Below, piece by piece: positions 11,988-24,200 of a DNA stretch of 64,000 bases; the stretch's first letter is position 1; the number at the start of each line of letters is the position of its first letter. Location of the stretch: assembly GCA_922989275.2 (NCBI GenBank), contig OV277869.1, positions 28,840,189 through 28,904,188 on the forward strand, in the 5' to 3' direction. The notes under the pieces were generated by a model. That model did not search any database. It was not told where the DNA came from and was given only the letters and a program-made list of their open reading frames with translations. The stretch is from Gari tellinella. Taxonomy: Eukaryota; Mollusca; Bivalvia; Cardiida; Psammobiidae. A program made the position numbers and the translations under genes.

Positions 11988-12239
11988 TTATCTGGTTGGT
12001 GCTCGTAGCTGGTCTATTTTTGTATTTGTTCTACTGTTTGGGAAGGGGGTGGGATTGTTGGATGCTAGGTATGGTGTAGGCGATGGCATAGTCTGAGAGA
12101 AGGAAGAGAAGTACTCAGCAGCAAAAGCAATCACATCGTCTGGTTTACGGAGTAACAGGAACTGCATAAAGTCTGCTAGAAGTGCCTTGAGTTCTGGGTG
12201 ATGTCCCATATAGGTAGCATGGTCTGCCTTTAACTGCTC
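11988..12239 (-). CDS. CATIP: CATIP last exon, RIIa-like C-terminus
   Basis: 252 bp with stop, residues 296-378. Starts EQLKADHATYMGHHPELK; the helix pair ALLADFMQFLLL and DDVIAFAAEYF resembles an RIIa/DPY-30-type dimerisation and docking module, followed by a Pro/Ser/Thr-rich tail. Acceptor ttttacag. The open frame runs upstream past the acceptor, but that part is intron and reaches a family N MITE 36 bp away, so the upstream ATG is not a real start. No clear AATAAA was seen downstream. Confidence 0.88.
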   Translation of the reverse strand, partial: EQLKADHATYMGHHPELKALLADFMQFLLLRKPDDVIAFAAEYFSSFSQTMPSPTPYLASNNPTPFPNSRTNTKIDQLRAPTR

Positions 12240-15200
12240 CTGTAAAACACAGTGAACATTTGTAAGTAAAGGTAACAGGGCTGCCATTTCTCAGGATTTT
12301 TTCTACATCTTCGGATTTTTTCCAAACTTGTACATGGTAGCTTAAATCAGGCTGAAAGTAAAGCAGAATGCGCCTTAAGGCGCATTCTGCTTTACTTACA
12401 GCCTGTTTTAAGTAGTCTCATGTCAACAAAACAAGAAACAGGCTTTGGGGTAAAGGTATGATTCGTAAAATCGCACTTGAAAAATGCAAATTTGGAAATC
12501 TTAGGAATGTTCATGTCATCTTATGGCAGCCCTGCGGTAAACTAAAAAGAACATTACAGAAAGGTGACAGCATCTAACTCCATAGATATTCATTTTTACT
12601 CCTTTAAATATTTTTTTTTCACTAAAGAAAATAGTTCCAATTCATACAGACATGACATTTTATCATGAGAAATATAGTCTACATTTTAGCTGATGGTAGC
12701 TTAAGGGGCATAAGCCTTAACTCTTTCCTCCCTGAAACTTTAAATGGAAAATTCCAGTTTCCATTTTAGTCTAGTCCAATTCTGACTTTTAAGGGTTGTT
12801 TTTGTCAATGTTTGGCATTATGACAAACAGTGAAGACCCTGATCAGAGGGCTCCATTCGGAGCCCTCTGATCTGGGTCTTCACTGTTTGCACAGGACAAG
12901 TGTACTATTCACATGTACAATGTTTGAAAAGGACGCCTATAAGCGGGACTAGGGTTCAAAGGGTTAAGGCACATTCTGCTTTACTTTTAATCTTCTTTAA
13001 GTGGTCACCTATTGTTAAAACAAGAAACAGGGTATGGAGCAAAGGGTTAACCCTAAATGTGTAATAAACAATATATATAATTTGCATACAGTGTAGACAT
13101 AGATCACATGGTTTCCTTTGGAGCCTTCTGATCAGGGTCTGCACTGTTTGCTATGATTTTAAATCATTTGCAGGAAAAACCCTCAAGAGTCATTATTTAG
13201 AAAATGGTTGAGTCTAGTCAGCAGAGTAAGAGTTAAGTATATTCTAATTGGGTACATGGTCAATTATAACAATTTGCATCATGGATATACTGTAATCAGC
13301 TGAAGACTACTATTAAGTAAGTGTAACATATGGTATGGTAAAACAATCTTCAAAACAAAATTCTTCTAAACCCATTACTCCATAAATACACCTTTTCATA
13401 TCTTTAATTTATTCATCAACTGAAGAGAACAGTTCCACTTTATAAACAGGGCTCCAGATAAGAGGTAGTTTTTTCAACAAATCCCACATTTTCTCACTAT
13501 TTTAGCACCAAATCCTATGGTGTTACTACTCATTAGAATCGTCTCGAAGAGACGATTCTAACGAGTAGTGACACCATAGGGTTTAATTGAGAAATAAAGA
13601 TTTTAGTTTTTGAAAAACTACCCTTATCTGGTGCTCTGTATAAAGTCATAACTATTTGTCATAAGAAATATTTACTATACCGAGGCAGGTGATAGATTAG
13701 AGAAGGCTGAAGGAAACGTTGAATGCATCTTATGGCAAATTCTGCTTTACTTTCAACCTCCTTTTAAGTGATCATCTGTTTTTAAAATTACAAACATGTT
13801 ATGGAGTAATGGGTTAAACAAACGAACAAACACTTTCTAATAAGAAGAACTATAAACTACATCAACTCACAGACCCAGTCTAGTCTAATATTGAAATAGA
13901 GCAGACCCTGATCTGAGGGCTCCTGTAGGAGCCCTATGATCTGGGTCTACACTACTTCCATAGAACAAGCGTGTTCATCACAAGTAATTCTATGTTGTTT
14001 GGAAATGATAAGTATACTTGTCACTAGAGCTCAATGGGTTAAAAACATACAAAATATAAAACATAATCAGAGGTTGTAAGTATGTGTATGATCTAGAATT
14101 TGTTGTCAATGAATCCTTGTATTAATCTCAAAGAATTCCATTTCTCTATGATTTTAAAACTGAACTGAAAAGAATGAGTAAAATAAGCATTTTACAGTGT
14201 GCTGACATCAATTTCATAACCACCATTTTTAAAAGCTGTATATAATTTAAAAGTGTGATTAATTGTCCAGTTATATCTCTGATTGAATTTACACTACTGA
14301 ATATTAGATAATCTGCAGTTATTAAAAGTTACAACGGTAAGTTTTCTGGTTAGAAAATTTCAAACTCATACACATACTCTACGTTTACTCCATTTTATCT
14401 GGAGTCCTGACTAAGGGTATGTGAAACAATGGTTATGAATTCCATGATGCATCTCAAAGTAACAGTGAACAAAAACTGATTATAAAGTGTATATACGCTT
14501 TTCTCTCCCTCAAGTAGCAAACTGTCTTTTAGACCGTGTGCATGCTCCTGAAATAGTTTATGTCCTTAATTGACAACAGATTCTGGATCATATAATAAAA
14601 TATGAGAAAAAATCAGGAATTTCACAGAAAAAAGGCTTTTTAGGAGTCCCCTTTAGGAATTGGAGTCCCCTTTAGGAATTTTAGCAAAACTGAAAGCACT
14701 AGGGTTTTTTGTACTGTAAGAGTGATGGACAATTTTTATTCAACTGCATTATTTGGAAAATGAAAGCATTCCAAACAGACATATTTATAATAGAAGTGTC
14801 AAACAGTTTGGATTCAGATCAGGGTTAACAATTGTTTTGGTCTGACCTTGGTCACAACTGTTGACATAGGATAACAGACACTGTAGCCAGAATACAATGG
14901 GTTAAAATTTTAAAGTTAAAATAATAATTTGTCTAAGATTGTGTGAATTTGGCTCTCATGTAGGATTTAAACTTTTATTTATCTTTAGTACTATCATTTG
15001 GCATTCTTTTAACAGTGGTTGTAATAGAGGGGTTGTACTGTATTAAATATGCTATATCAATTGGATATTTATTATTAGCACTGATGACTATAGCAGTAAG
15101 GGTTAACAGACATTTTGACTGTTCTATAGGACCAAGTTTAACCCATTACCCATAGCCTATTTCTAGTTTTAAAGAAATTTCACTTAAAGCAGGTTGAAAG

Positions 15201-18200
15201 TAAAGCAGAATGCGCCTTAAGGCGCATTCTGCTTTACTTTCAGCCTGCTTTCAGCTATTATATATTTCAGATGATACATATTCATGACTGTATAAAAGAG
15301 AACTATTTTCTTCAATGGAGGAATAAATTATAGGCATAAAAAGGTGTACATATGGAGGACTGGGTTAAGTTTTAGGTCATACAAATCTAACCCCAGTCTT
15401 ACCTTCCTGTCAAGGAATTGTGAGTAGAGCTGGGCATCATCCTCCCATCTTAGAGGCTGCTTCTCAAACGTCGGCTTCGGAGGCTCCTCATCTAGTTAGG
15501 TACATACAGTAAAACATTATATTACCATCAGGCAGCCATCAATAAATAGAAGGCTTATATTCGGTATTAACCCTAGGTTGGTTTAAAACATATCTCATTT
15601 CAGATAGTAGTACACAATCATTTCAATTAAAAACAACAAAAGTATTGAAACAACAGAAAAAATGCTTATTTTTGTTCTTCCCTCAGTATTAACTCAGTCT
15701 GTAAAGCAGGAAATGACATGTGAATGCAAACAGTTTGGCTCCAGATCAGGTACAATATCTAACTGAAATCCAAATTTTTGTCTATAACATAAAATATTTC
15801 TAGTTAAAAATGAAAATGCATTTTTTGTAGATTGCACTTTTGAAGCATATAATCAATAATATCACCATTTAAAGACAGAGAAAGTATAAAGTATGATGAA
15901 AGTAACACAGAAAGTTCTTGATGAATGTTTACCCTTTCAAATCAAGATTATTTTTTCATTTTCTTCGAAGGTTTACAAAATCCTCCTTTAATCAAATAAT
16001 TGGAGGAAATTCTATTAGTATGGTGAACATGTATTTAAATATTGTTCATAAGAAAAATGCAAAACTTGGTAAGAAATACAGTAAAACCTCTCTATTACAA
16101 CCACTAAATTGTGTAAATTAGCATATGTTTATGGCAGGTGACTGCTTAAAGCAAGATGACAGTAAAACAGAAAGCTCCTTTGAAAGTTTTGTTTTACTGT
16201 CATCTTGCTTTAAAAGCTGTCACCTGTCATTTATACAATCATTTAGCCTTCTTTTTAGTGGTCATATTAGAGAGGTTTTGCTGTAACAGGATAATAAATT
16301 TTTAAACCATGTTCTTTTTACAGAATGAGAACACAACTCATTGAAAATACTTTGAGAGAACTGAAGACAAAAATTCTGCTTAACTCTTTCCTCCCTGAAA
16401 CTATAAATGGACAATTCCAGTTTCCATTTAAGTCTAGTCCATTTCTGACTTTTAAGGGTTGTTTTTGTCAATGTTTGGCATTATGACAAACAGTGAAGAC
16501 CCTGATCAGAGGGCTCCTTTCGGAGCCCTCTGATCTGGGTCTTCACTGTTTGCATAGGACAAGTGTACTATTCACATGTACACTGTTTGAAAAGGACGCC
16601 TATATGCGGGATTAGGGTTCAAAGGGTTAATAGAAAATAACGGGTAAAGCTGAAACCTATCAACCAGAGATCTCTCTCACCCTCAATGAACGATTGCGAA
16701 AACTTTTACCCCATAGCCTGTTTCTGTTTTGAAGTCAGGTAGCCACTATTAGCAGGAGCATTCTGTTTACTTTCAACCTGCTTTTTAACTTTCCTTTCTG
16801 AGCATCCTGCTTTACTTTCAACCTGCTTTAAGCTATCATCTGAAAGCCACTTGATATGCCTTCTGTGTTTTATATTCAGGATTTCCTAGGTAAGGACTAC
16901 TTTCCTTAGTGTAGATAGTGTAGAAAATATTAGAGGCCTACAGGGCTCCAGATATGAGGGAGTAAAGTAAATATTTTCACCAATTTCTTCTTTATGTTTA
17001 AACTATTAAACCCTATGGTGTGAATTCTCATTAGAACCATCTTGAATAGACAATTTTATGAGTAGTGACACCATAGGGTTTAGTTTAAACATAAAGATTT
17101 TTTGATTTTGAAATGCTCCCCTTACTTGGAGCCCTGGCTTAAAAAGGCAAGCTAATGGAGTAATGGGTTAACACAGTGCTGGTAGATGACTTATGTTCTG
17201 ACAACTAGACTCACCTCTGATGACATATGGAGGAACATATGGCAGCTTCATGGTGACTGGTGACCCTACCTGTACTCTGTTTGTAAGATGCCTGAAAACA
17301 CACACACAAGTGAATTAACCTTTCTCATGCTGAATATTCATATACAAAATTTCGCCCAATCTATCATCTGAAGAAAAAAACATTGGATTATAAAATATGG
17401 ATTTTTTTTTTAAATGAGAGATAACTGACTCATGTCAGACAGGTCCTATAGGAAAACAGTTGTTTTTTGGTGTTTTTTTAAAAAGTCGAAGTGGAAATAG
17501 GTATCTTGCTATTTCAGCCAAGAAATAATGCACATTTTGGTACAGAAAAGACACATTTGGGATAGAAAAAACACACTAAACATTGAAGCGTACTACAAGT
17601 GTTTCTGCTTCATATTCATTTTTCTTGAAATAGCCTACTGCTTTAAACATCCAAAACTATAATAAGTGTTTGCTTCAGTCAAAATTTGACAACTCAAACT
17701 CGCTTTATAGGTCGAACCTACCAGTATTTCAACGTTAAAACCTGGCTTGACCACATTTTGACTTTGAAATACATGTACATGTACCTGTATGCTTGACTTG
17801 AGCGGCTCAAGTTATTGATATTCAACTGTGGAAATAACATGTTTTTTCAACTTAACCCATTAACCCATAAATACACATTTTTTACACCTTTAATTTATTC
17901 CTCCACTGAAGAAAATAGTTTCAATTTATACAGTCGTAAATATGTAGAATAAGAAATATTTTCTATATTATAATAGATAGAAGCTTAAAGCAGGCTGAAA
18001 GTAAAGCAGAATGCGCCTTAAGGCGCATTCTGCTTTACTTTCAACCTGCTTTAAGTAGTCACCCGTTTTCCAAACTAGAAACAGGCTATGGGGTAATGGG
18101 TTAAGGGAGCACGAGTTATTGATGCTTGAAAGTAGTTGACTGAAATATGTAATGTTATCTATATTGGGTCAAGATGTGGCCTACCCATCTTCCATGAAGT

Positions 18201-21200
18201 AAGATTGCCAGGTGGTTGGAAGATCAGCGGAGGAGTTTATGGTTCTCTCTATCCCCAGTACTTTCAGTTCTGTCTTATCCACTGTCTGGGTCCGCTCCTC
18301 TAACTTTTTCTATAACATATAGCAGGGTTCTAGATAAGGGGGAGTATTCTGAACAAATCCAACATTTTCTCACTCATATTGCACCAAATCCTACGGTGTT
18401 ACTACTCATTAGAATCGTCTCTTCGAGACGATTCTAATGAGTAATGACACCATAGGGTTTATTGCAGAAATAAAGATTTTGATATTTGTAATACTCCCCT
18501 TATCTAGATCCCTGATATAGACAAACAGTACAACAACTTATAGGAACATATTGGCAAGACAAGAATTCTGCTGGATTAAGGTACCTGACCATAATAAAGA
18601 AGAATAAGTGAGGCTAAGGTATAGCAAGAAATAGAGTAAAAACAAAATCTTAACCTTTGAGCTAAATCTAGAAGTTTGACACAACCATAACCGATATCAC
18701 CATTGACCCTTTACTCCATAGGTTGTTTCTAGTTTTGAAAATATGTGATTACAGATTGAAACTAGAGCAGAATGCACCTTTATCTACTTTCATCCTGCTT
18801 TTAGGTATGTGCTAGGATATAGAAAATATTTCTTATGGTGCACATTCATGAATGTATAATGTAGAACTATGTTCCTAAGTGAATCAATAAATTAAAGGCA
18901 TTAAAAGGTGCTTCTATGAAGTAATAGGCTAAAGCAATATCTTAATGTTGATTTTGAAACTTTGTCATGGCGAGATAATATGGACATTTAGATTTTTAAA
19001 ACAGTGTAGATCAATGGTTATGATTTAGTGTACCAATTTTCTCTCCAAAAAGTGCCTGAGGATGTCTTTACCTATTTCTTTGCATAAGCTTCCTAAGGAA
19101 CCTCTACTGCACTTTTCATTGATGGTGGACACCCTTTCCTTATAGAAATGCCTATAGAAGCGCATATACTTATTATTAGAGATACCTAGAATACTCTGAT
19201 TGGAATAGAACCTGGGACACTCCATGCGGGAACAGAAGCAAAATAGGTCAACCCCTTAGCACACTCGACCATGGGCTGTTCATATCTTTGGATTCGATTT
19301 AACGTACTTCAATGTGTAGCAATGAAGAGTACACAATTCGGCTCGGGTTTATGTCTGAGCCCATGTTCAATTTCTGTTGCGTCTATTGACGCAACGGATA
19401 AAACGATGAAAAATATCTAAAAAATGAAGATTTGAAGACTTTTCTTAAGAAGGTTTTTAGACTGATCATATTTTTCGAATGCCGGATGCCTGACAATGCT
19501 ACACACTCGGTTTTATTTGCGCATTTTCTTTTTTTTTCTTTTTGCAAATACACCATCCGGTTGCGAGACGCTTTAAGAGCCTGATCAGACATAAAATTAC
19601 TTGGAACCTGTTCTAGTTTGCACTGAACATCAATTTTGGGACTACGAAATTGCCATGTGTTTTTAACATGATTATTTGTTATAGTGATCACATCAGTGGG
19701 CCTAAACTATACTTACATATATAGCTGGACACAGATTGGTATCAGAGTCAAATGATATCAACTGGAAGTTGTCAGGGATTCCTTTCTCTATCAGCAGTCT
19801 GTGTAACAGCAGATTGGACCCTGATCAATATTTAGAAACAAAGCATGATTTAGTTATAAGACAGTCCGGGGCCCTTTTCATAAAACTTCGTACGACAAAA
19901 ACGGGCAAACACCTTTAAATACTTTTAATTTCTGATTTCTCTATCTAATCCTGTCTTGTGACATCTCTTTGGAATCTTCTTTTCAAGACGATTCCAAAGA
20001 GATGTCACAAGCCAGGATTAGGTGGAGAAATAAATAATATTTTAGACTTTTATGATCTGACTTACGACAACATTTGTCATACAAAGTTTTATGAAACGGA
20101 CACCATGGCTCCAAATAAAGTGAGTATTTCAAAAACTAAAATCTATATGTCTGCATTAAACCCTATAGTGTCACTACTCATTAGAATGGTCTCTTTGAGA
20201 CTATTCTAATGAGTAGTAACAACATAGGATTTGGTGCCCACATGAGTTTGAAAATGTTGATTAGGTTAAGTTTACTCCCTCTTATCTGGAGCCCTTGGGC
20301 AGCTAGCATTTTTCTTAGAAAAATATGATCTCTTTCTAAACAACACACTGTGTTACTGTTATATATCTGTCTTCTGCAGAAATTCAACAAAAAAATATTC
20401 AGAGCTCAAAAGATATGACTTCTTATAACTTCTGCAGAAATTCAACAAAGAAATATTTAAAGCTCAAAAGATATGACTTCTTATTTATACAGAACAAAAA
20501 TAATGCAGTTGCAACCTTTCTAATTTATGTATCTTCTTTAACCCTTTAACTACCAACATTTTCGTGAGATTTTTACCTGTTAAACGTTTCATGGTCGTCT
20601 GCTTCAATTTTGTTGTTTGCAAGATCGTTTCGAAGTAAAATTCCATGTAGAATGACTTATCGATACGAGTGTCAAACAGTTTGGATCCTGATCAGACGCC
20701 TCATTACGCTGCATCTGATCAGGATCCAAACTGTTTACAAGCACGCTTTTAAACATCATTGAGAGTGAAAGGGTTAATAGAAAATAAACTACACCTATGT
20801 AACTTATCTCCATCAATGTCTAAATGCTTTAAAATTCTCACTTCATTGCAATTTAAGAAACTATCAGTTTGAATTATTTTTAATGTTGAAAATGGAGAAA
20901 AAACAAGGGCCACTATGGCCCTAAATTGCTCACCTGGTACACCATGTAAACTTAACCTATAGTGACCTAGATTATGACAGGACTTGACCCACAATAAATC
21001 TTTAGAGTGTTCCCAAGATTTTTCTATGATTTGACCTAGTGACCCAGTTTTTGACAAGACACAATCCACATTTGATTTTGACCTAAATTTGATGTAGGCA
21101 AATATTCTGACAATATTTCTTTCAGATCTAATGAGATTTGTAGCCGATCACTGTTTTTCAAAGATTTGACCTAGTGACCTAGTTTTTGACCGGAAATGAC

Positions 21201-24200
21201 CCACATTCGAACATGACCAAGATATCAATGAGGCAAACATTTTGACCAAATTTCATTAAGATCCAATGAGATTTGTAGCCTCTAGAGTGTTAACAAGGGT
21301 TTTCGAAGATTTGACCTAGTGACCTAGTTTTTGACCGCACATGACCCACATTCAAACCTGACCTAGATATAAGTGAGGCACACATTTTGACGAAGTTTCA
21401 TAAAGATCCAATGAGATTTGTAGCCTCTAGAGTGTTAACAAGGTTTTCCGAAGATTTGACCTAGTGTTTGACCCGACATGACCCACATTCAAACTTGACC
21501 TAGATATCAATGAGACAAACATTCTGACCAAGTTTCATAAAGATCCAATGAGATTTGTAGCCTCAAGAGTGTTAACAAGGTTTTTCGATGATTTGACCTA
21601 GTGACCTAGTTTTTCACCGGACATGACCCACATTTGAACTTGACCTAGATTTCTAATAAACAAACATTGTGATCAAGTTTCATGAAGATTGGATGAAATT
21701 TGTAGCTGCTAGAGTGTTAACGAACCAATTGTGAACGGACGGACGGACGGACGGACGGACAGACAGATGGACGACGGACATCCAGCGATCCTAAAAGCTC
21801 ACCTTGGCACTTTGTGCCAGGTGAGCTAAAAAAGGTTAAACAATTCAACATGTGTACCTTCTGATATAAACCCTTTCATGTCTTCATCTTTCACTGATCT
21901 GGATGATCTCTGTATGTCCTGTTGAAAAAAATTCAAAGTAGTACAGTCAATATTAACTATTAACCCCTTACTCAATAATTACAAATTTTTATGCCTTTAG
22001 TTTATTACTTCGCTGAAGCAAATAGTTTTATTTTTATAGTCATGGATATATACTACATGTATAAGACATATAAATTTCCTATACCCTAGCATCTGGTAGC
22101 TTAAAGCAGGCTGAAAGTAAAGCTGAATGTGCCTCGAGGCATATTCTGCTTTACATTCAACCTGCTTTAAGTGGTCACTTGTCTTCAAAATTAGATACAG
22201 GCTATGGGGCAATGGGTTCAAAGACCACTCAAAAGAAGATGCCTGATAAATCTTCTTTTTTTTTTCTTTTTTTTTTTTAAAAGTTTTTAAAGTTTTTTAA
22301 CTTCTTTTATTATAAATTTTCAAATAGTATATACAGTCTTAAATATACAAAAAAAATACATGGTCAATACAATAAGGTGCATCATTTTATATTTTTAGTC
22401 AAATACTTATTGAATTTGACTAAAAATATTGACAATCTTTGTTTTGACATCAAATACTTTAGGAATACAAGAGGTTCCATTTCTTAACAAATAAGTCTTC
22501 TATATTGTATGAGCTTCTTCTCTTGTGTTTTAATATAATATCCTTTGTAAATACAAAAGCCTATTGGGTTAAGAACCATGTTCAACATCATTAAAGCAAG
22601 TGTTTTTAATTTGCTTGGGAAATCTTAAATAAAAGTGACTGCTTAATGCAGGATAAAAATAAAACAGAAAGCTTCTATAGGTACGTTCTGCCTTGCTTTT
22701 ATCCTGTATTAAGTAGTCACTTGTCTTTAATTATTATTATTATTATTATACCAGACTTATATAGCGCTCTTTTCACACAGGGGTTGTGCATTCAAAAGTG
22801 CTTCATATGAAATTATATAATTTCAATCTCATCTTAATAAGAGATCCCAAGAGATATCTGAAGAAATGCTATGAATGAAAGGGTTATATAAGAATCCACC
22901 ATGAGTGTTGATGTGGGATAGGAATTTTCTGACCCGAGGGGGGGGGAAATTTCCTATCACACATCAACAAATCGAATGGTGGATTTTTTTCTCCCATTTA
23001 AATCATTAAAACATGATATAAGTAACGAAATAATTGCAGTTTCTGTGCACTTTTTAGGCCAAACACAACATTGTTTATAGTAAAGTCATAAGATTGGGAA
23101 TATCTCTATCTCACATGGTCTAAAATGGGAGAAAACTGAGTCTCAAGCTTCCTAGTATTGTTATATGTTTTGGATAAGAATGATATTTAAAATGTTTGCA
23201 ATAACTCAGGAGTTAATATCTAACATAAACACAAAAGACCAACAACAAACTCCAAGCATCTAAAATGATCTTACCTCCCCTTGTGTGATGACTCTATTTA
23301 TAACAATCTCATCTTCCTGTCTCACTATAAATGTTTTTCTGTCTAAAGGACAATTTTCAAGCTGCAAAAGAGATTGAAAAAAAATAACATAACTTTACAA
23401 CAAAGAAGCAACTACATGTATAACATCTGTATCAACATATCTTAGTCTTATAGTGTTTGACTCATTCCCCCATAAATACGCCTTTTTATGCCTATGATGT
23501 ATTCTTCCACTTAAGCAAATAATTCCCTTTTATATAGTCATGAATATGTATCATAAGAAATATTTTCTATATCCAAGTAGATAATAGCTTAAAGCATGCT
23601 GAAAGTAAAGCAGAATGTGCCTTCAGGCGCATTCTGCTTTACTTTCAACCTGCTTTAAGTGATCATCTTTCTTTAAAACTAGAAACAGGCTATGGGATAA
23701 TGGGTTAAAAGTCAGTTGACACAATAATCACATTAACCTAAAGCCTCCCACTGAATATTCAATTATAAAAAACTCAAACCCCATTGAATATCTATAATAA
23801 TCATGATATTTTACATAGATAAACAAAACAGAGAAACTTTTCCCCAGGAAAGACTCATTTTTTAAAAAGTTTCAATATACATGTACATTTATAGCAGGCA
23901 AAAAGAGTATGCAATATCTTTTGCTAATATTGTGTTACAAACCAGTTAACCTATTACCCAATAAATACAGCTTTAAAAGTCTAAAATTTATTCCTGCATT
24001 GAAGAAAATGGTTCTACCTTATACCGCCACGACATAATACGTCCCGTCTGAAGACAGGTGTATAAAAAGCATGCAAAGTCAGCTGAATGTCTATGCAAAG
24101 AATCAGTGAAATGTCTCATGTTAGACCAGTCACTTATTTTTGATGGTTTGGTTAATTGGTTTGAAAAACTCTTTGATTTGTTGGCCTGTCTAGACAGAAT

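Noticed and set aside
12240..12287. ATG at 12287 as start of a separate small gene
   Set aside because: The frame crosses a good splice acceptor and enters a MITE; the downstream part continues the CATIP frame from the previous exon.
19025..19225. 66-codon minus frame
   Set aside because: Overlaps the tRNA-like SINE head; no domain.
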